A stretch of DNA of 61,242 nucleotides from Phyllobacterium chamaecytisi (GCF_020164455.1 NZ_JAIQWW010000027.1:1-61242); one strand, 5' to 3'. Numbered from the stretch's first letter, positions 29,346 through 40,218 are shown. The notes: a model not told the origin generated them from the letters alone. Numbers and translations are program-made.

Positions 29346-29468
29346 GTTGATTGAACCATTTGAGATCAGCGCAGATTGTCTTCAAACGGGCACATGCAAT
29401 TGACGCCGGCCACCTTGCGCCATAGTGTCCGCCCGCCTTACCAGACGGCAGGAACACAGGAAAAACGA

Positions 29469-31124
29469 ATGACTTCGCGCCTTGATACCCAAATCGAACT
29501 GAGCCCCGAATTAATCGAGGCAGCAGCAGAGGCCAAAGCATGGCCTTTCGAGGAGGCGCGAAAGATCATTAAACGCTATGAAAGGACCGGTTACCCCGAG
29601 ACGATATTGTTCGAAACGGGCTATGGCCCCTCGGGTCTGCCGCATATCGGCACGTTCGGCGAAGTGGCGCGCACTTCCATGGTGCGCCATGCCTTTCGTG
29701 TGTTGACCAAGGACCTGGTCAACACCAAGCTGCTGTGCTTTTCTGACGACATGGACGGCATGCGGAAGATTCCGGACAACGTACCGGACCCCTCCTCTCT
29801 AGTGCCACATCTGCATAAGCCACTGTCGTCCGTCCCAAATCCCTTTGGTGGCGATTACAGCAGTTTTGCTGACCACAACAACGTCATGCTGTGCCGCTTT
29901 CTTGACACGTTCGGCTTCGATTACGAATTTGCCAGTGCGACGGAATACTACAAATCGGGACGCTTCGATGAGGTGTTGCTTCGGGCAGTCAAGCACTATG
30001 ACGACATCATGAAGGTGATGTTGCCAACGCTCGGGGAGGAACGCCAGGCAACCTATAGCCCCTTTTTGCCGATCTCTCCCACGAGCGGCAGGGTTCTCTA
30101 CGTACCGATGAAGAACGTCGACCCCAAGAACGGCACGATAACTTTTGACGACGAAAACGGCACCGAGACTACCGTCCCCGTGACCGGTGGCAATGTCAAA
30201 CTGCAATGGAAGCCTGACTTCGGCATGCGTTGGGCGGCTCTCGGTGTGGATTTCGAGATGTTCGGCAAAGATCATCAGACAAATGCAATCGTGTACGACC
30301 GCATTTGCGAGATTTTGGGAGGCCGCGCTCCCGAACATTTCGTCTATGAATTGTTTCTCGATGATGTTGGCCAGAAGATATCCAAGTCGAAGGGGAATGG
30401 CATCAGTATCGACGAGTGGCTGACCTATGCACCCACGGAAAGTCTCGGTCTCTACATGTTCCAGAAGCCGAGAACCGCAAAGCGGCTTTATTTTGATGTC
30501 ATTCCCAAGGCAGTAGACGAATATTTCACCTATCTCTCCGCCTACGAACGCCAATCCTGGAGAGACCGGCTGAACAATCCCGTCTGGCACCTGCACAATG
30601 GTAGTCCGCCGATTGTGGAGATGCCAGTACCGTTCGCGCTTCTGTTGAATCTCGTCAGCGCTTCCAACGCCGAAAACCGTAGCGTTCTCTGGGGTTTCAT
30701 TTCCCGCTACGCACCCGGCGTTACCCCGCAGAACAGTCCGGAACTTGATGCACTCGTCGGCTACGCTATCCGTTATTTCAACGATTTCGTAAAGCCGACA
30801 AAGAAATTCCGAGCACCCGACGAAGTGGAACGTCTGGCACTCGAGGGGATGGGCAAAACGCTCGCAGCCCTGCCTGACAATGCCGACGGCAGCACGATTC
30901 AGAATGCCATGTTGGACGTGGCTCGCGGCATCGAACGCTATCAGGACCATACAAAAAAAAGCCCGGTGGGTGGGCCAGGTGTGTCCGTATCGTTCTTTCA
31001 GATGCTCTATGAGGTTCTTATCGGCCAGGAACGCGGACCACGTTTCGGATCGTTCGTGGCACTCTACGGGATCGCCGAGACCCGCGCGTTGATTGCGAGG
31101 GCACTCACGGGACAATTAACTTGA
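29469..31124 (+). CDS. lysK: lysyl-tRNA synthetase, class I
   Basis: Charges tRNA-Lys. This is the class I (Rossmann-fold) enzyme, not the class II LysS of E. coli. The HIGH-type motif is PHIGT (residues 58-62) within [16 protein letters not shown], and the KMSKS-type motif is KISKSKGNG near residue 302. The product is 551 aa from ATG 29469, which has AGGAA at the right distance; an earlier in-frame start adds 31 non-family residues. Class I LysRS is typical of archaea, spirochaetes and many alphaproteobacteria. No class II copy is in this window. Confidence 0.95.
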   Translation: MTSRLDTQIELSPELIEAAAEAKAWPFEEARKIIKRYERTGYPETILFETGYGPSGLPHIGTFGEVARTSMVRHAFRVLTKDLVNTKLLCFSDDMDGMRKIPDNVPDPSSLVPHLHKPLSSVPNPFGGDYSSFADHNNVMLCRFLDTFGFDYEFASATEYYKSGRFDEVLLRAVKHYDDIMKVMLPTLGEERQATYSPFLPISPTSGRVLYVPMKNVDPKNGTITFDDENGTETTVPVTGGNVKLQWKPDFGMRWAALGVDFEMFGKDHQTNAIVYDRICEILGGRAPEHFVYELFLDDVGQKISKSKGNGISIDEWLTYAPTESLGLYMFQKPRTAKRLYFDVIPKAVDEYFTYLSAYERQSWRDRLNNPVWHLHNGSPPIVEMPVPFALLLNLVSASNAENRSVLWGFISRYAPGVTPQNSPELDALVGYAIRYFNDFVKPTKKFRAPDEVERLALEGMGKTLAALPDNADGSTIQNAMLDVARGIERYQDHTKKSPVGGPGVSVSFFQMLYEVLIGQERGPRFGSFVALYGIAETRALIARALTGQLT

Positions 31125-31157
31125 GATAGTGCGCCTCAAATTCTCTCGGAGGGACGA

Positions 31158-31541
31158 ATGATCGATCACACTGGTGTCGTTGTAAGTGACTTCGAGCGAA
31201 GCAAGAAATTCTATCGGGAAGCGCTCGCTCCAATTGGATACGAATTGCTCCACGAAGTTCCAGCTTCAATAACGGGAAGCGCGGATGTGGCGGGTTTTGG
31301 CGAGGGTGGCAAGCCCGACTTCTGGGTAACCAATGGCGAGCCGAACAAACCGCCGCTTCACATCGCCTTTCGTGTCAAAAGCCGCGATATCGTCAATGCT
31401 TTTCACGCGGCTGCCATAGCGGCTGGCGGTAGTGACAACGGACGACCCGGATTGCGTCCGCATTACCATCCCAATTATTACGGTGCGTTTGTGCGAGACC
31501 TTGACGGCCATAACATCGAGGCTGTTTGCCACGAAGCATAG
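31158..31541 (+). CDS. VOC-family protein (glyoxalase-like)
   Basis: This 127-residue single-domain vicinal-oxygen-chelate protein begins MIDHTGVVVSDFERSKKFYREAL. It has the metal-site strand HIAFRVKSRD and the C-terminal GRPGLRPHYHPNYYGAFVRDLDGHNIEAVCHE, matching the glyoxalase subgroup with one His at the start and Glu near the end as metal ligands. Substrate is unknown. GGAGG lies seven bases before the ATG. It follows lysK by 33 bases and is adjacent, tail to tail, with the nuclease-like gene. Confidence 0.85.
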   Translation: MIDHTGVVVSDFERSKKFYREALAPIGYELLHEVPASITGSADVAGFGEGGKPDFWVTNGEPNKPPLHIAFRVKSRDIVNAFHAAAIAAGGSDNGRPGLRPHYHPNYYGAFVRDLDGHNIEAVCHEA

Positions 31542-32432
31542 CTATTCCGGGCGCGGTGGGAATGGGGCATTTGGTACAGCCAATGGCGGCGGAGACTGTA
31601 GCGGCTCAGCGGCAGGTTCCGGCGCATCACTTACCGACGGGATGGGCAAGTTGGTTGAGGCTGGCAGTGCTGCGGGCGGCCCACCGAAGATACCAAGCTT
31701 GGCTTCCTCGGCTTTCTTCATTCTATCCGCCATTACCGTTCCATCCTTCGCGCGCGCCCAACCATTCTGCACCAGCCACTCGGCAAGATCCGCGTTGCCG
31801 AGCCTGCATTGTGTGGCGATGATATCGTCGGGCGGTTGTCCCGGCACGTTGCATTCGACCGCGCGAGAGCGTAGCCAATTGCGGAACGCGGTCCGTGCAG
31901 CCATGCCACACGGCCATACGCTACCGCCATCCATATTGCAGGTTTCCTCCGGTTGAACTACCTCGATCCCATCCAGCGCGATTCGGTAACCGCCTGCTTC
32001 AATTGTGCCAGCTGCGGTAGCGACGGGGCGATAAAGAAGTACTGGCTTGGCGGTGTTGTCGACAGGCGTTGGAGGTGGCGCCGGCGTAGGAGCTGTTGGC
32101 GGTGCGGGAAGCATTTCCAGCGTTGTACTCAGGGGTGGGCGAGGCTCCACCCGTTCGAGCGGTGCATTGTCAATGCCTGAGGGAGCCATCGCATCCGGAT
32201 CGACTTGACGCGCTTGCGGTGATGTAACCCTTCCCTGCGGCTGTGTGGCTTCCGATGGATCTTCTGGCGCGGCATTGGTCATCTCATCGGGCAGTTCGAA
32301 ATTCTCTGGCGTGACATCGACACCTTGGCTTTGATTTGGCATATCGATGGCACCATTAAACGGCGCGACGAAAGCGTAGATCAGCCCCAAAACCACCAGA
32401 ACGGTCAGGACATAAAGCGGTAGCTGGCGCAT
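31542..32432 (-). CDS. membrane-anchored thermonuclease-like (SNase-fold) protein
   Basis: This 296-residue protein has one N-terminal transmembrane helix (LYVLTVLVVLGLIYAFVAPF), then a long Pro/Ala-rich periplasmic linker. An SNase-like domain follows: YRIALDGIEVVQPEETC, WPCGMAARTAFRNWLRSRAVEC and QCRLGNADLAEWLVQNGWARA. A second Pro-rich tail ends the protein. In active SNase the strand reads VRLxGIDxPE with a catalytic Arg; here the aligned position appears to be Ala, and the equivalent of the second catalytic Arg is not clear, so catalytic activity is doubtful. The start MRQLPLYVL is preferred over an in-frame codon 22 residues upstream. It lies 13 bases downstream of the S24-type regulator. 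Confidence 0.75.
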   Translation of the reverse strand: MRQLPLYVLTVLVVLGLIYAFVAPFNGAIDMPNQSQGVDVTPENFELPDEMTNAAPEDPSEATQPQGRVTSPQARQVDPDAMAPSGIDNAPLERVEPRPPLSTTLEMLPAPPTAPTPAPPPTPVDNTAKPVLLYRPVATAAGTIEAGGYRIALDGIEVVQPEETCNMDGGSVWPCGMAARTAFRNWLRSRAVECNVPGQPPDDIIATQCRLGNADLAEWLVQNGWARAKDGTVMADRMKKAEEAKLGIFGGPPAALPASTNLPIPSVSDAPEPAAEPLQSPPPLAVPNAPFPPRPE

Positions 32433-32445
32433 GTAAAATGCGTTC

Positions 32446-33087
32446 CTATTGGCTTGCCCACAGGATCCGTGCGATCCAATCGATATGGACTGCATCAAAG
32501 GTGCGATTGGGATGCTCGGAATTCATCGATTGCAACTCGATCGTCCGCGGCGTCTGCCTCGCAAGTATCTTGGCCATGACTTCCCCGTCCTTTGTACGCA
32601 CCACCACACGATCACCCCGTCGCACTGCCGCGCCGGGCGCAACGATGATCGTATCGCCGTCGCGATAGAGCGGCAGCATGGATTCGCCCGACACTTCAAG
32701 CGCATAAACAGAGTCGGCAGACCCTACCGGAAACTCGACGACATCCCAGCCTTGACCCACAGGAAAGCCGCCATCGTCGAAAAAGCCTCCAGCGCCGGCC
32801 TGCGCGAAGCCAAGCAGCGGTACAGCACGTGTCGCGCCACTATTTCCGCCGCTGGCCCTGCCCAGAACGAGCGTCATGAATTCGTCCAGAGAAGCGCCGG
32901 TAGCTTCCATGATCTTGGCGAGCGACTCTGTTGACGGCCACCGTGCGCGCCCGTCGACAGCATAGCGCTTGGATTTGTTGAAGGTTGTTGGATCAAGCCC
33001 CGCACGCTTCGCCAATCCCGAGACGGAAAGCGAGTGGCGTTCTGCCAGCGCATCTATGGCCGCCCATATGCGGTCATGTGAAAACAT
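32446..33087 (-). CDS. HTH transcriptional regulator with S24 (LexA-like) peptidase domain
   Basis: This protein of about 213 aa has an N-terminal helix-turn-helix of the XRE/C2-repressor type (LSVSGLAKRAGLDPTTFNKSKR) and a C-terminal S24 domain. The nucleophile serine lies in EVSGESMLPLYRDGD, and the partner lysine in VVRTKDGEVMAK. Such proteins can self-cleave under DNA damage, but a clear Ala-Gly cleavage site is only suggested by FAQAGAGGFF. It is not the housekeeping LexA, whose N-terminus differs. Relatives are widespread in Rhizobiales outside prophages. The start MFSHDRIWAAIDAL is one of two close Met codons. It is probably co-transcribed with the nuclease-like gene. Confidence 0.82.
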   Translation of the reverse strand: MFSHDRIWAAIDALAERHSLSVSGLAKRAGLDPTTFNKSKRYAVDGRARWPSTESLAKIMEATGASLDEFMTLVLGRASGGNSGATRAVPLLGFAQAGAGGFFDDGGFPVGQGWDVVEFPVGSADSVYALEVSGESMLPLYRDGDTIIVAPGAAVRRGDRVVVRTKDGEVMAKILARQTPRTIELQSMNSEHPNRTFDAVHIDWIARILWASQ

Positions 33088-33231
33088 GATGAGATCCAAA
33101 TAAAGGAAAAAATACCTTCAACTGTGTTTTATAAAGGAAACTTGACAAAAGTCGAGTAGCATCACGGAAAACTTTCTCATTTTTCACAGTTTTGATGCGA
33201 GGCCCAACACTTTTGAATGGGAAATTGTCAA

Positions 33232-33258
33232 TTGCCGACATCATCGCGATGTCGGCAA
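33232..33258 (-). terminator. perfect 11-bp hairpin ending the fad operon
   Basis: TTGCCGACATC (33232-33242) is the exact inverse of GATGTCGGCAA (33248-33258) around a five-base loop. It begins 14 bases after the last gene of the beta-oxidation operon in the direction of transcription. There is no long T-run on the far side (TTGACAATTT), so it may be a weak or factor-assisted terminator or an RNA 3'-end stabiliser. Confidence 0.55.
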
Positions 33259-33272
33259 CTGTCGTTGCATTA

Positions 33273-35492
33273 TCAAGCAGCCTGCTTTTTGTTTTCCGCG
33301 GAATACGGATTGAAACGGTCGTAAAAGGTTTCGCCTTTCTCAGCCATGTCGAGCAAAAGCTTTGGCGCCTTGAACTGTGCGCCATACTTCCGCTGCAGGC
33401 CCTTGGCGATTTCGACGAACTTCGCCGCGCCCATCCCATCGATGTAGGAAAGGGTTCCGCCAGTATAGGGTGCAAACCCGAAGGCAAGGATCGACCCCAC
33501 ATCCGCTTCACGCGGATCAGTGACAATGCCTTCCTCCATGACGCGTGCAGCTTCCAGCGCGATCGTGAACAGGAAGCGCTGCTTCAGTACCTCGACGTCG
33601 ATCTTGTCCGGGTCCTGTTGCGGATAAAGCGTCTTCAACTCGGGCCACAAATGCTTTTTGGCAGGCTTCGCCGGATAATCGTAGAAGCCCTTGCCGTTCT
33701 TACGACCGCGCCGGTCATATCTATCGACTAGCGTGTCGACGAGCTCCACATGCCGTGGATCGATTGCCTTTGGGCCCAGATCGGTCAGCGTGGCCTTCAG
33801 TATCTTCTGCGACAGGTCAATAGCAGTCTCATCGTTCAGTGCCAGCGGACCGACCGGCATGCCTGCCATACGCGCCACATTCTCGATCATTGCGGGTGGG
33901 ACACCTTCGATGAGCATGTTGTACGCTTCAGACATGTAACGCAGAACGCAGCGATTGACGTAGAAGCCGCGTGTGTCATTGACCACAATCGGCGTCTTCT
34001 TGATTGCGCGTACGTAGTCAAGCGCAACGGCAAGCGCCTTGTCCGATGTTTTCTTGCCAAGAATGACTTCCACCAGCAGCATCTTGTCGACGGGCGAGAA
34101 AAAATGAATTCCGACGAAATTCTTAGGACGTTGCGAGACCTTGGCAAGGCCAGTAATGGGTAGTGTCGACGTGTTAGATGCGAAGATCGCGGCGGGCTTC
34201 AACACGGCTTCCGCCTTTTCAGTAGCGATCCGCTTGACTTCACGATCTTCGAACACCGCTTCGATGACGAGATCTGCGCCTTCAAGATCGGCATAATCTG
34301 CAGATGGTGTGATCAGGCCGAGAAGCTTTTCCTTTTCTTCTGCAGTGGCCTTGCCCTTCTGCATTTCCTTGGTAGCCAGCTCGACGGAATGCGCCTTGCC
34401 CTTTTCCGCAGCCTCGAGGCTTTGGTCAAGGAGCACCACCGGGATGCCGGCTTTGGCAGTGACGTAGGCAATGCCCGCTCCCATGAAGCCTGCACCGATA
34501 ACACCGATTTTTTTGAATTTCGTCGGTTTGACATCAGCTGGACGGCGGGCACCCTTATTCAGTTCCTGCAAGGATACGAACAGTGAGCGGATCATCATTC
34601 CGGCTTCTGTCGTCTGCAGTATTTTGGTGAAGTAACGCTGCTCAATCTTGAGTGCTGTATCGAACGGGACTAGCAGGCCCTCATATACCGATTTCAGGAT
34701 AGAGGCCGCCCCTGGATAGTTGCCGTAGGTCTCACGGCGAAGGATTGCCGTGGCGGCTGGCCAGAGATTTGCTCCTGCCGCTGAATAGATCGCACCGCCC
34801 GGGAGCTTGAAGCCCTTCTCGTCCCAAGGTTGTACCGGCTTCAGACCGGCCTTGATCATCTTCTTGGCAGACTCAACCAGCTTCTTGGCCGGAACGACCT
34901 CATGCACCAGCCCCATCGCCTTGGCGCGTGACGCCGTCAGACTGGAACCGGTCGTCATCATCTGCAGGGCGTCCTGCTGGTTGGTGAGGCGCGGAACGCG
35001 TTGTGTGCCGCCGGCGCCCGGAAAGATGCCGACCTTGACTTCCGGCAGAGCCATCTTCACCGACGGGTCGTCGGAAACGACGCGGCCATGGCAGGCAAGT
35101 GACATCTCGAAGGCTCCGCCCATGCAGGTGCCATTGATCGCGGAAACCCAAGGCTTGCCGCACGTTTCCAGCTTGCGGAAAAGGCCACCCATCTTGCCAG
35201 TATTTTCGAACAGGAGCTCGACCGCCTTCTTCGGGTCCTTCGCCTTCTCTTCCTGGAAAAGCTGGAACATGCGCTTGAGCATGGTCAAGTCGGCACCGCC
35301 GGAGAAAGTGTCCTTGCCGGAGGTGATCACGGCGCCCTTGATCGCTTCATCCTTCGCAACCCGATCGACGATCGCGTCGAGTTCCTTCATCACCTCTTCG
35401 GTGAAGACATTCATGGATTTATCCGGCATATCCCAGGTTACGAGTGCAATACCGTCCGCGTCGACGTCGAATTTGAAGTTCGTATAGCTCAT
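33273..35492 (-). CDS. fadJ: fatty-acid oxidation multifunctional enzyme (enoyl-CoA hydratase / 3-hydroxyacyl-CoA dehydrogenase)
   Basis: This 739-residue FadB/FadJ-type alpha subunit has a crotonase domain in residues 1-190 with the oxyanion motifs SGGADLTML and [14 protein letters not shown]. The 3-hydroxyacyl-CoA dehydrogenase NAD domain ([22 protein letters not shown]) starts near residue 330, followed by the catalytic [14 protein letters not shown] and [10 protein letters not shown]. The C-terminal part has the second dehydrogenase helical domain. It catalyses hydration of trans-2-enoyl-CoA and oxidation of L-3-hydroxyacyl-CoA. The start [10 protein letters not shown] has GGAAG before it. 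It is 13 bases behind the thiolase gene, its expected partner. Confidence 0.93.
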   Translation of the reverse strand: MSYTNFKFDVDADGIALVTWDMPDKSMNVFTEEVMKELDAIVDRVAKDEAIKGAVITSGKDTFSGGADLTMLKRMFQLFQEEKAKDPKKAVELLFENTGKMGGLFRKLETCGKPWVSAINGTCMGGAFEMSLACHGRVVSDDPSVKMALPEVKVGIFPGAGGTQRVPRLTNQQDALQMMTTGSSLTASRAKAMGLVHEVVPAKKLVESAKKMIKAGLKPVQPWDEKGFKLPGGAIYSAAGANLWPAATAILRRETYGNYPGAASILKSVYEGLLVPFDTALKIEQRYFTKILQTTEAGMMIRSLFVSLQELNKGARRPADVKPTKFKKIGVIGAGFMGAGIAYVTAKAGIPVVLLDQSLEAAEKGKAHSVELATKEMQKGKATAEEKEKLLGLITPSADYADLEGADLVIEAVFEDREVKRIATEKAEAVLKPAAIFASNTSTLPITGLAKVSQRPKNFVGIHFFSPVDKMLLVEVILGKKTSDKALAVALDYVRAIKKTPIVVNDTRGFYVNRCVLRYMSEAYNMLIEGVPPAMIENVARMAGMPVGPLALNDETAIDLSQKILKATLTDLGPKAIDPRHVELVDTLVDRYDRRGRKNGKGFYDYPAKPAKKHLWPELKTLYPQQDPDKIDVEVLKQRFLFTIALEAARVMEEGIVTDPREADVGSILAFGFAPYTGGTLSYIDGMGAAKFVEIAKGLQRKYGAQFKAPKLLLDMAEKGETFYDRFNPYSAENKKQAA

Positions 35493-35505
35493 CTTCCTTA
35501 TCTCC

Positions 35506-36714
35506 TCAGACGCGTTCGATGATGGTTGCGGTGCCCATGCCCGCACCGATACACAGTGTCACGAGCGCAACATTGAGATCCCGGCGCTCCAGTTCATCAA
35601 GAACAGTGCCGAGGATCATTGCACCAGTAGCGCCAAGCGGATGCCCCATGGCGATCGCGCCGCCATTGACATTGATCTTGTCGCGCGGAATGTCGAAAGC
35701 CTGCATGTAGCGCAGCACCACAGCAGCAAATGCCTCGTTGAGCTCGAAGAGATCGATGTCCGAAATCTTCATCTTGGCGCGCTTCAAGAGTTTCTCGGTT
35801 ACGTCGACTGGTCCGGTCAGCATCAACGCCGGGTCCGAACCGATATTGGCGAATGCACGGATGCGGGCACGCGGCTTTGAGCCGATCGCCTTGCCCGCGC
35901 TCTTCGAGCCAAGCAATACGCCGGCGGCCCCGTCAACGATGCCGGACGAATTGCCGGCATGATGGACGTGATTAATCGTCTCGACTTCGGGATGTGCCTG
36001 GATGCCGACAGCGTTGAAGCCCCCCATTTCACCGGGCATCACGAAGGATGGATTGAGCGAAGCCAGCGCCTGCATGTCCGTAGTCGGCCGCATGTGCTCG
36101 TCATGATCGAGGATCGTCAGGCCGTTCTGGTCTCTGATCTCGAGAACCGAATTCTTGAAGTAGCCTTTTTTCCAGGCTTCGCCGGCTCGCTTCTGGCTCT
36201 CAACTGCGTAAGCGTCAACATCATCGCGGCTGAAGCCATATTTCGTGGCGATCAGGTCAGCGGAAACGCCCTGGGGCATGAAATAGCCTGGCAGGCCGAC
36301 CGACGGATCCATGTACCAGGCGCCACCCGACATCCCCATGCCGACCCGCGACATGGATTCAACACCGCCGGCGATGACGATGTCGTCCGCACCCTGCACG
36401 ATCTTGGCGGCGGCGAAATTCACGGCATCAAGACCAGATGCGCAGAAACGCGATATCTGCATGCCCGGCGCCTTGAAATCATAGCCCGCTTCAAATGCGG
36501 AGGACCGCGGAATGACAGCGCCAGCTTCGCCGACCGGATCGACGCAGCCGTAGATGATGTCATCGACCAGGCCCGTGTCGAGGCCGTTGCGATCCCGGAG
36601 CGCCTCAAGCACATGAGCGCCGAGACGGACGGCAGGCACTTCGTGCAGGCTGCCGTCCTTTTTGCCTCTGCCACGCGGCGTGCGGACGTGGTCGTAGATA
36701 TAAGCCTCAGTCAT
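35506..36714 (-). CDS. fadA: acetyl-CoA acyltransferase (3-ketoacyl-CoA thiolase)
   Basis: Thiolase of 402 aa cleaving 3-ketoacyl-CoA to acetyl-CoA and a shortened acyl-CoA, the last step of beta-oxidation. The nucleophilic cysteine lies in [15 protein letters not shown] (about residue 91). The other active-site loops are [19 protein letters not shown] (His) and [12 protein letters not shown] (second Cys). GGGAG precedes the ATG. It is the third gene of the operon acyl-CoA dehydrogenase x2, thiolase, fadJ. Choice between fadA and fadI naming is arbitrary here. Confidence 0.93.
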   Translation of the reverse strand: MTEAYIYDHVRTPRGRGKKDGSLHEVPAVRLGAHVLEALRDRNGLDTGLVDDIIYGCVDPVGEAGAVIPRSSAFEAGYDFKAPGMQISRFCASGLDAVNFAAAKIVQGADDIVIAGGVESMSRVGMGMSGGAWYMDPSVGLPGYFMPQGVSADLIATKYGFSRDDVDAYAVESQKRAGEAWKKGYFKNSVLEIRDQNGLTILDHDEHMRPTTDMQALASLNPSFVMPGEMGGFNAVGIQAHPEVETINHVHHAGNSSGIVDGAAGVLLGSKSAGKAIGSKPRARIRAFANIGSDPALMLTGPVDVTEKLLKRAKMKISDIDLFELNEAFAAVVLRYMQAFDIPRDKINVNGGAIAMGHPLGATGAMILGTVLDELERRDLNVALVTLCIGAGMGTATIIERV

Positions 36715-36741
36715 TTCATTCTCCCTGTTCGAACCGGCAGC

Positions 36742-37917
36742 TCAAAGGCTGCGGGCGATCAAAAGCTTCATGATTTCGTTGGTGCCGCCATAAATCCGCT
36801 GGACGCGCGCGTCGCGGAACATGCGGGCAATCGGATATTCATTCATATAGCCATACCCGCCATGCAGCTGCAGGCACTCATCGACGACCTTGTTCTGCAG
36901 GTCGCTGAGCCAGTACTTTGCCATGGAGGCAGTAACCGGATCGAGCCCGCCATTCACATGGCGTTCGACACAATGATTGTAGAAAACGCGGCCGATCGTG
37001 GCCTCCGTCTTGAGTTCGGCCAGCTTGAACTGTGTGTTCTGGAACTCGATAACGGCCTTGCCGAAAGCCTTGCGCTCCTTGACATAGTCCGATGTAATCG
37101 CAATGGCGCGTTCTGCCATGGCAATAGCAGTCCCGCCAATCTGCAACCGTTCTTGTGGCAATTGCTGCATCAGCTGGACAAAACCCTGTCCCTCTTCCGT
37201 GCCAAGAAGATTGGAAGTGGGGACGCGGACATCATTGAAAAAGAGTTCCGACGTATCGTTCGATTTCAACCCAATCTTATCGAGGTTACGGCCGCGTTCG
37301 AAACCCTGCTGCCCGTCAGTCTCCACGACGAAGAGCGAAGTGCCTTTCGCGCCCTGCGCTGGGTCGGTCTTGGTTACGACGATGACCAAATTAGCGAGTT
37401 GACCGTTGGTGATGAATGTCTTCGACCCATTGATGACATAATGATTGCCATCCCTTTTCGCACTGGTCTTTACACCCTGGAGGTCCGAGCCCGCACCGGG
37501 CTCAGTCATAGCAATGGCGCCAATTAGCTCACCGGTCGCCATTTTCGGCAACCATTTCTGTTTTTGCTCTTCAGACCCATAGTGGAGGATATAGGGAGCA
37601 ACGATGGAATTGTGCAGTGCTATGCCGAAGCCGTCGACACCGACATGGCTGATGGCTTCAAGAATGGCGCTTTCGTGCGCATAGGTGCCACCTGCCCCAC
37701 CATATTCTTCCGGCATCGAGGCGCACAAAAGCCCATTCTCACCGGCAAGCTCCCAGACCGAACGGTCGAACATTTCCTGTTTCTCAAAACGGTCGTAGTG
37801 CGGCAGAACCTCGGCCTCGAGAAATTTCGTGGCCATCTCTTCCAGCATCACAACGTCGTCAGTCTTCCAGTCGGGTTTTGGAACACCCAATACTTCTTCC
37901 GGTCGCAGACCCATCAC
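36742..37917 (-). CDS. acyl-CoA dehydrogenase (short/medium-chain type)
   Basis: This FAD enzyme of 391 aa introduces the trans-2 double bond into acyl-CoA. The two family signatures are seen: GAIAMTEPGAGSDLQGVKT in the middle domain and QLHGGYGYMNEYPIARMFRD in the C-terminal domain. The catalytic base glutamate is in IYGGTNEIMK. Electrons go to ETF. GGAGG lies seven bases before the ATG. It lies second in the fad operon, 61 bases after the longer dehydrogenase and 27 before the thiolase. Confidence 0.92.
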   Translation of the reverse strand: MMGLRPEEVLGVPKPDWKTDDVVMLEEMATKFLEAEVLPHYDRFEKQEMFDRSVWELAGENGLLCASMPEEYGGAGGTYAHESAILEAISHVGVDGFGIALHNSIVAPYILHYGSEEQKQKWLPKMATGELIGAIAMTEPGAGSDLQGVKTSAKRDGNHYVINGSKTFITNGQLANLVIVVTKTDPAQGAKGTSLFVVETDGQQGFERGRNLDKIGLKSNDTSELFFNDVRVPTSNLLGTEEGQGFVQLMQQLPQERLQIGGTAIAMAERAIAITSDYVKERKAFGKAVIEFQNTQFKLAELKTEATIGRVFYNHCVERHVNGGLDPVTASMAKYWLSDLQNKVVDECLQLHGGYGYMNEYPIARMFRDARVQRIYGGTNEIMKLLIARSL

Positions 37918-37978
37918 AAACCTCCCGAGAATAGTAAAGGAGCCGCGAGACCGCGGCTCGAAATGAGCGTGCGGTAGC

Positions 37979-39772
37979 TTAGAATGCCTCCGCAGCGAGC
38001 GCCATCATCGTATCCGCTCCCGTCTGAATGCGAGCAAGATGCGCCGACGTCTCCGGCATGACGCGCTCCATGAAGAACTTGCCCGTGACGAGCTTGGTCT
38101 CATGGAAGGCCTTGTTGCTGGCGCCTTCAGCAAGCTTGGTATGCGATGCCTTGGCCATTCGCGCCCACATGTAGCCGAGCGAAACCAGGCCGAAGAGATG
38201 CATGTAGTCGGTCGAAGCGGCACCCGCATTGTCTGGGTTCGCCATGCCGTTCTGCATCAGCCACATGGATGCCGCTTGCAAGTCGTTGAGGCCTTTCTTC
38301 AGATGCTTGGTGAAGAAGGACAGCTTCTCGTCGCCGCGATTTTCCTCGCAGAAATCACCGACTTCCTTGAAGAAAGCCATGACCGCACGGCCGCCATTTG
38401 CACCGAGCTTGCGGCCGACCAGGTCCAATGCCTGGATGCCATTTGCGCCCTCATAGATCATCGCGATACGCGCATCACGAACATACTGGCTCATTCCGTG
38501 TTCTTCGATGTAGCCGTGACCGCCGAATACCTGCTGCGCCATGCAAGCGTGCTCGAAGCCCTTGTCGGTCAGGACCCCTTTCAATACCGGCGTCATCAGG
38601 CCGAGAATGTCATCCGCCAATTGTCTTTCGGTCTCATCACTCGAGCGATGCGCAATATCCGATTTCAATGCTGACCACAGGATGAACGCACGTCCGGCTT
38701 CGTTGAACGACTTGATCGTCAGAAGAATACGGCGGATGTCCGGATGAACGATGATCGGGTCAGCCTTCTTGTCCGGCTGCTTTGGCCCGGTGAGTGCACG
38801 GCCCTGGATACGATCACGCGCATAGATGGCAGCGTTCTGATAGGCAATCTCGCCGATGGATAAACCCTGCAGCGCAACACCCAACCGTGCCTCGTTCATC
38901 ATCGTGAACATGGCGCGCAGACCCTTGTTCTCTCCGCCGATCAGGTAGCCGGTCGCTTCGTCATAATTCATGACGCAGGTCGAATTGCCATGGATGCCCA
39001 TCTTCTCTTCGATTGAACCGCAGGATACGCCGTTGCGCGTCCCGGGATTGCCGTTCTCGTCCAGGTTGAACTTCGGTACGATGAAAAGCGAAATACCCTT
39101 GGTGCCTTCCGGTGCGCCTTCGATACGGGCGAGAACCAGGTGAATGATGTTCTCGGCCATATCGTGCTCGCCGGCAGAGATGAAAATCTTTTGGCCGGAA
39201 ATCCGATACGAACCATCGGCATTCGGCACAGCCTTGCTGCGCAACAGACCGAGATCGGTGCCGCAATGCGGCTCCGTGAGGTTCATGGTGCCTGTCCACG
39301 TACCATCGGTCATTTTGGGCAAATAGGCCTGTTTCTGGTCGTCGGTGCCGTGCGTGAGAATAGCCGCAATCGCGCCCTGCGTCAGGCCGGGATACATGAC
39401 GAGCGCCATGTTCGCCGAAGCCATGTATTCACCCGCCGCCACATGCAGCGTGTATGGCAGACCCTGACCACCAAATTCCTGCGGCACGGCAAGGCCCACC
39501 CAGCCACCTTCGCGATATTGATCGAACGCTTGCTTGTAGCCCTTGGGGGTTGTTACCGAACCGTCATCGTGACGTACGCAGCCTTCCTGGTCACCAATCT
39601 GGTTAACCGGGAACAGTGTGTTCTCGGCCAGTTTTGCGCCTTCACTGAGGATGGCTTCAACAATATCCGGCGATGCGTCGCCAAAACCTTGCAGATTACC
39701 GTAGCGTTCAAAACCCAGAACATCGTTCAAGATGAACAGCGTGTCTTCAACAGGCGCGCGATAGCTCGGCAT
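37979..39772 (-). CDS. acyl-CoA dehydrogenase, long form with C-terminal extension
   Basis: This 597-residue acyl-CoA dehydrogenase has the extra C-terminal helical domain, the form usually annotated FadE-like or DmdC-like. Signatures include [41 protein letters not shown] and the catalytic segment [18 protein letters not shown]. Its N-terminus [20 protein letters not shown] is typical of the family; GGAGG stands nine bases before this ATG, so the 11 upstream codons are excluded. It is the first gene of the beta-oxidation operon and directly follows the 30-bp palindromic operator. Confidence 0.92.
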   Translation of the reverse strand: MPSYRAPVEDTLFILNDVLGFERYGNLQGFGDASPDIVEAILSEGAKLAENTLFPVNQIGDQEGCVRHDDGSVTTPKGYKQAFDQYREGGWVGLAVPQEFGGQGLPYTLHVAAGEYMASANMALVMYPGLTQGAIAAILTHGTDDQKQAYLPKMTDGTWTGTMNLTEPHCGTDLGLLRSKAVPNADGSYRISGQKIFISAGEHDMAENIIHLVLARIEGAPEGTKGISLFIVPKFNLDENGNPGTRNGVSCGSIEEKMGIHGNSTCVMNYDEATGYLIGGENKGLRAMFTMMNEARLGVALQGLSIGEIAYQNAAIYARDRIQGRALTGPKQPDKKADPIIVHPDIRRILLTIKSFNEAGRAFILWSALKSDIAHRSSDETERQLADDILGLMTPVLKGVLTDKGFEHACMAQQVFGGHGYIEEHGMSQYVRDARIAMIYEGANGIQALDLVGRKLGANGGRAVMAFFKEVGDFCEENRGDEKLSFFTKHLKKGLNDLQAASMWLMQNGMANPDNAGAASTDYMHLFGLVSLGYMWARMAKASHTKLAEGASNKAFHETKLVTGKFFMERVMPETSAHLARIQTGADTMMALAAEAF

Positions 39773-39844
39773 TAGGCTTCCTCCAAAACAAAGCAAAAAC
39801 GGCACACGAGTTATGGCGCCGTTGTGATGTCGCCCAACCTAGCA

Positions 39845-39874
39845 AATTTTGACGTTTGCGTAAACGTCAAAATT
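39845..39874. promoter_or_regulatory. 30-bp palindromic operator of the fad operon
   Basis: The core GACGTTTGCGTAAACGTC is flanked by AATTTT on the left and AAAATT on the right. Fourteen of the fifteen base pairs of the dyad are complementary; only 39858/39861 break symmetry. It lies 72-102 bases upstream of the first fad gene start. A related site is seen at 47611-47636. MerR-type LiuR regulators of fatty-acid and branched-chain degradation use operators of similar ACGTTTACGTAAACGT type, so a LiuR-like repressor is the leading guess. Confidence 0.8.
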
Positions 39875-40010
39875 ATCTCGAGTTCGCTTTTTAACGATGC
39901 ATTTAGGCGCAGTGTCCGCCACTTTGAAGGTCGGCGGTGTCTTTTCGGGGCAAATCGCCGTACTTGGATTAAGCCGGCCAAATACTTTTTTAACCACTTC
40001 ATACAGGGTC

Positions 40011-40025
40011 TTAACCAGTTGTTTA
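40011..40025. promoter_or_regulatory. near-match to a CtrA box upstream of podJ-like gene
   Basis: TTAA-N7-TTTA occurs at 40011-40025, one mismatch from the CtrA consensus TTAA-N7-TTAA, about 200 bases before the podJ-like start. A further TTAACC is found 22 bases earlier. The 446-base region 39773-40218 otherwise contains only the fad operator and no gene. Confidence 0.3.
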
Positions 40026-40218
40026 CCACGTTTCGCCAATGTCACGATGACGGTGAACCGTGTTTATGTGTGATTTGTTTTTCACGGCTTGTCGGATCGC
40101 ATGGGGCGCAAGCCCTGGCTCTCCGGTTTGGCCCCGACGCGTACAGCGCTATTGGCCGTTTCCTCAGAGCGATGGTTTTTCACCCGCCACGGTGTGGCGT
40201 CAACTCGAGCAGACGTCC

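Noticed and set aside
29799..31115. 438-codon open frame on the minus strand opposite lysK
   Set aside because: Shadow of a well-supported class I LysRS gene; no domain, no ribosome site.
35959..37527. 522-codon open frame on the plus strand opposite the thiolase and acyl-CoA dehydrogenase genes
   Set aside because: It is antisense to two genes with complete catalytic motifs, its translation has no recognisable domain, and it reflects third-position GC bias of the coding strand.
38039..39775. Long plus-strand frames opposite the long acyl-CoA dehydrogenase
   Set aside because: Antisense shadows of a gene with clear family signatures throughout.
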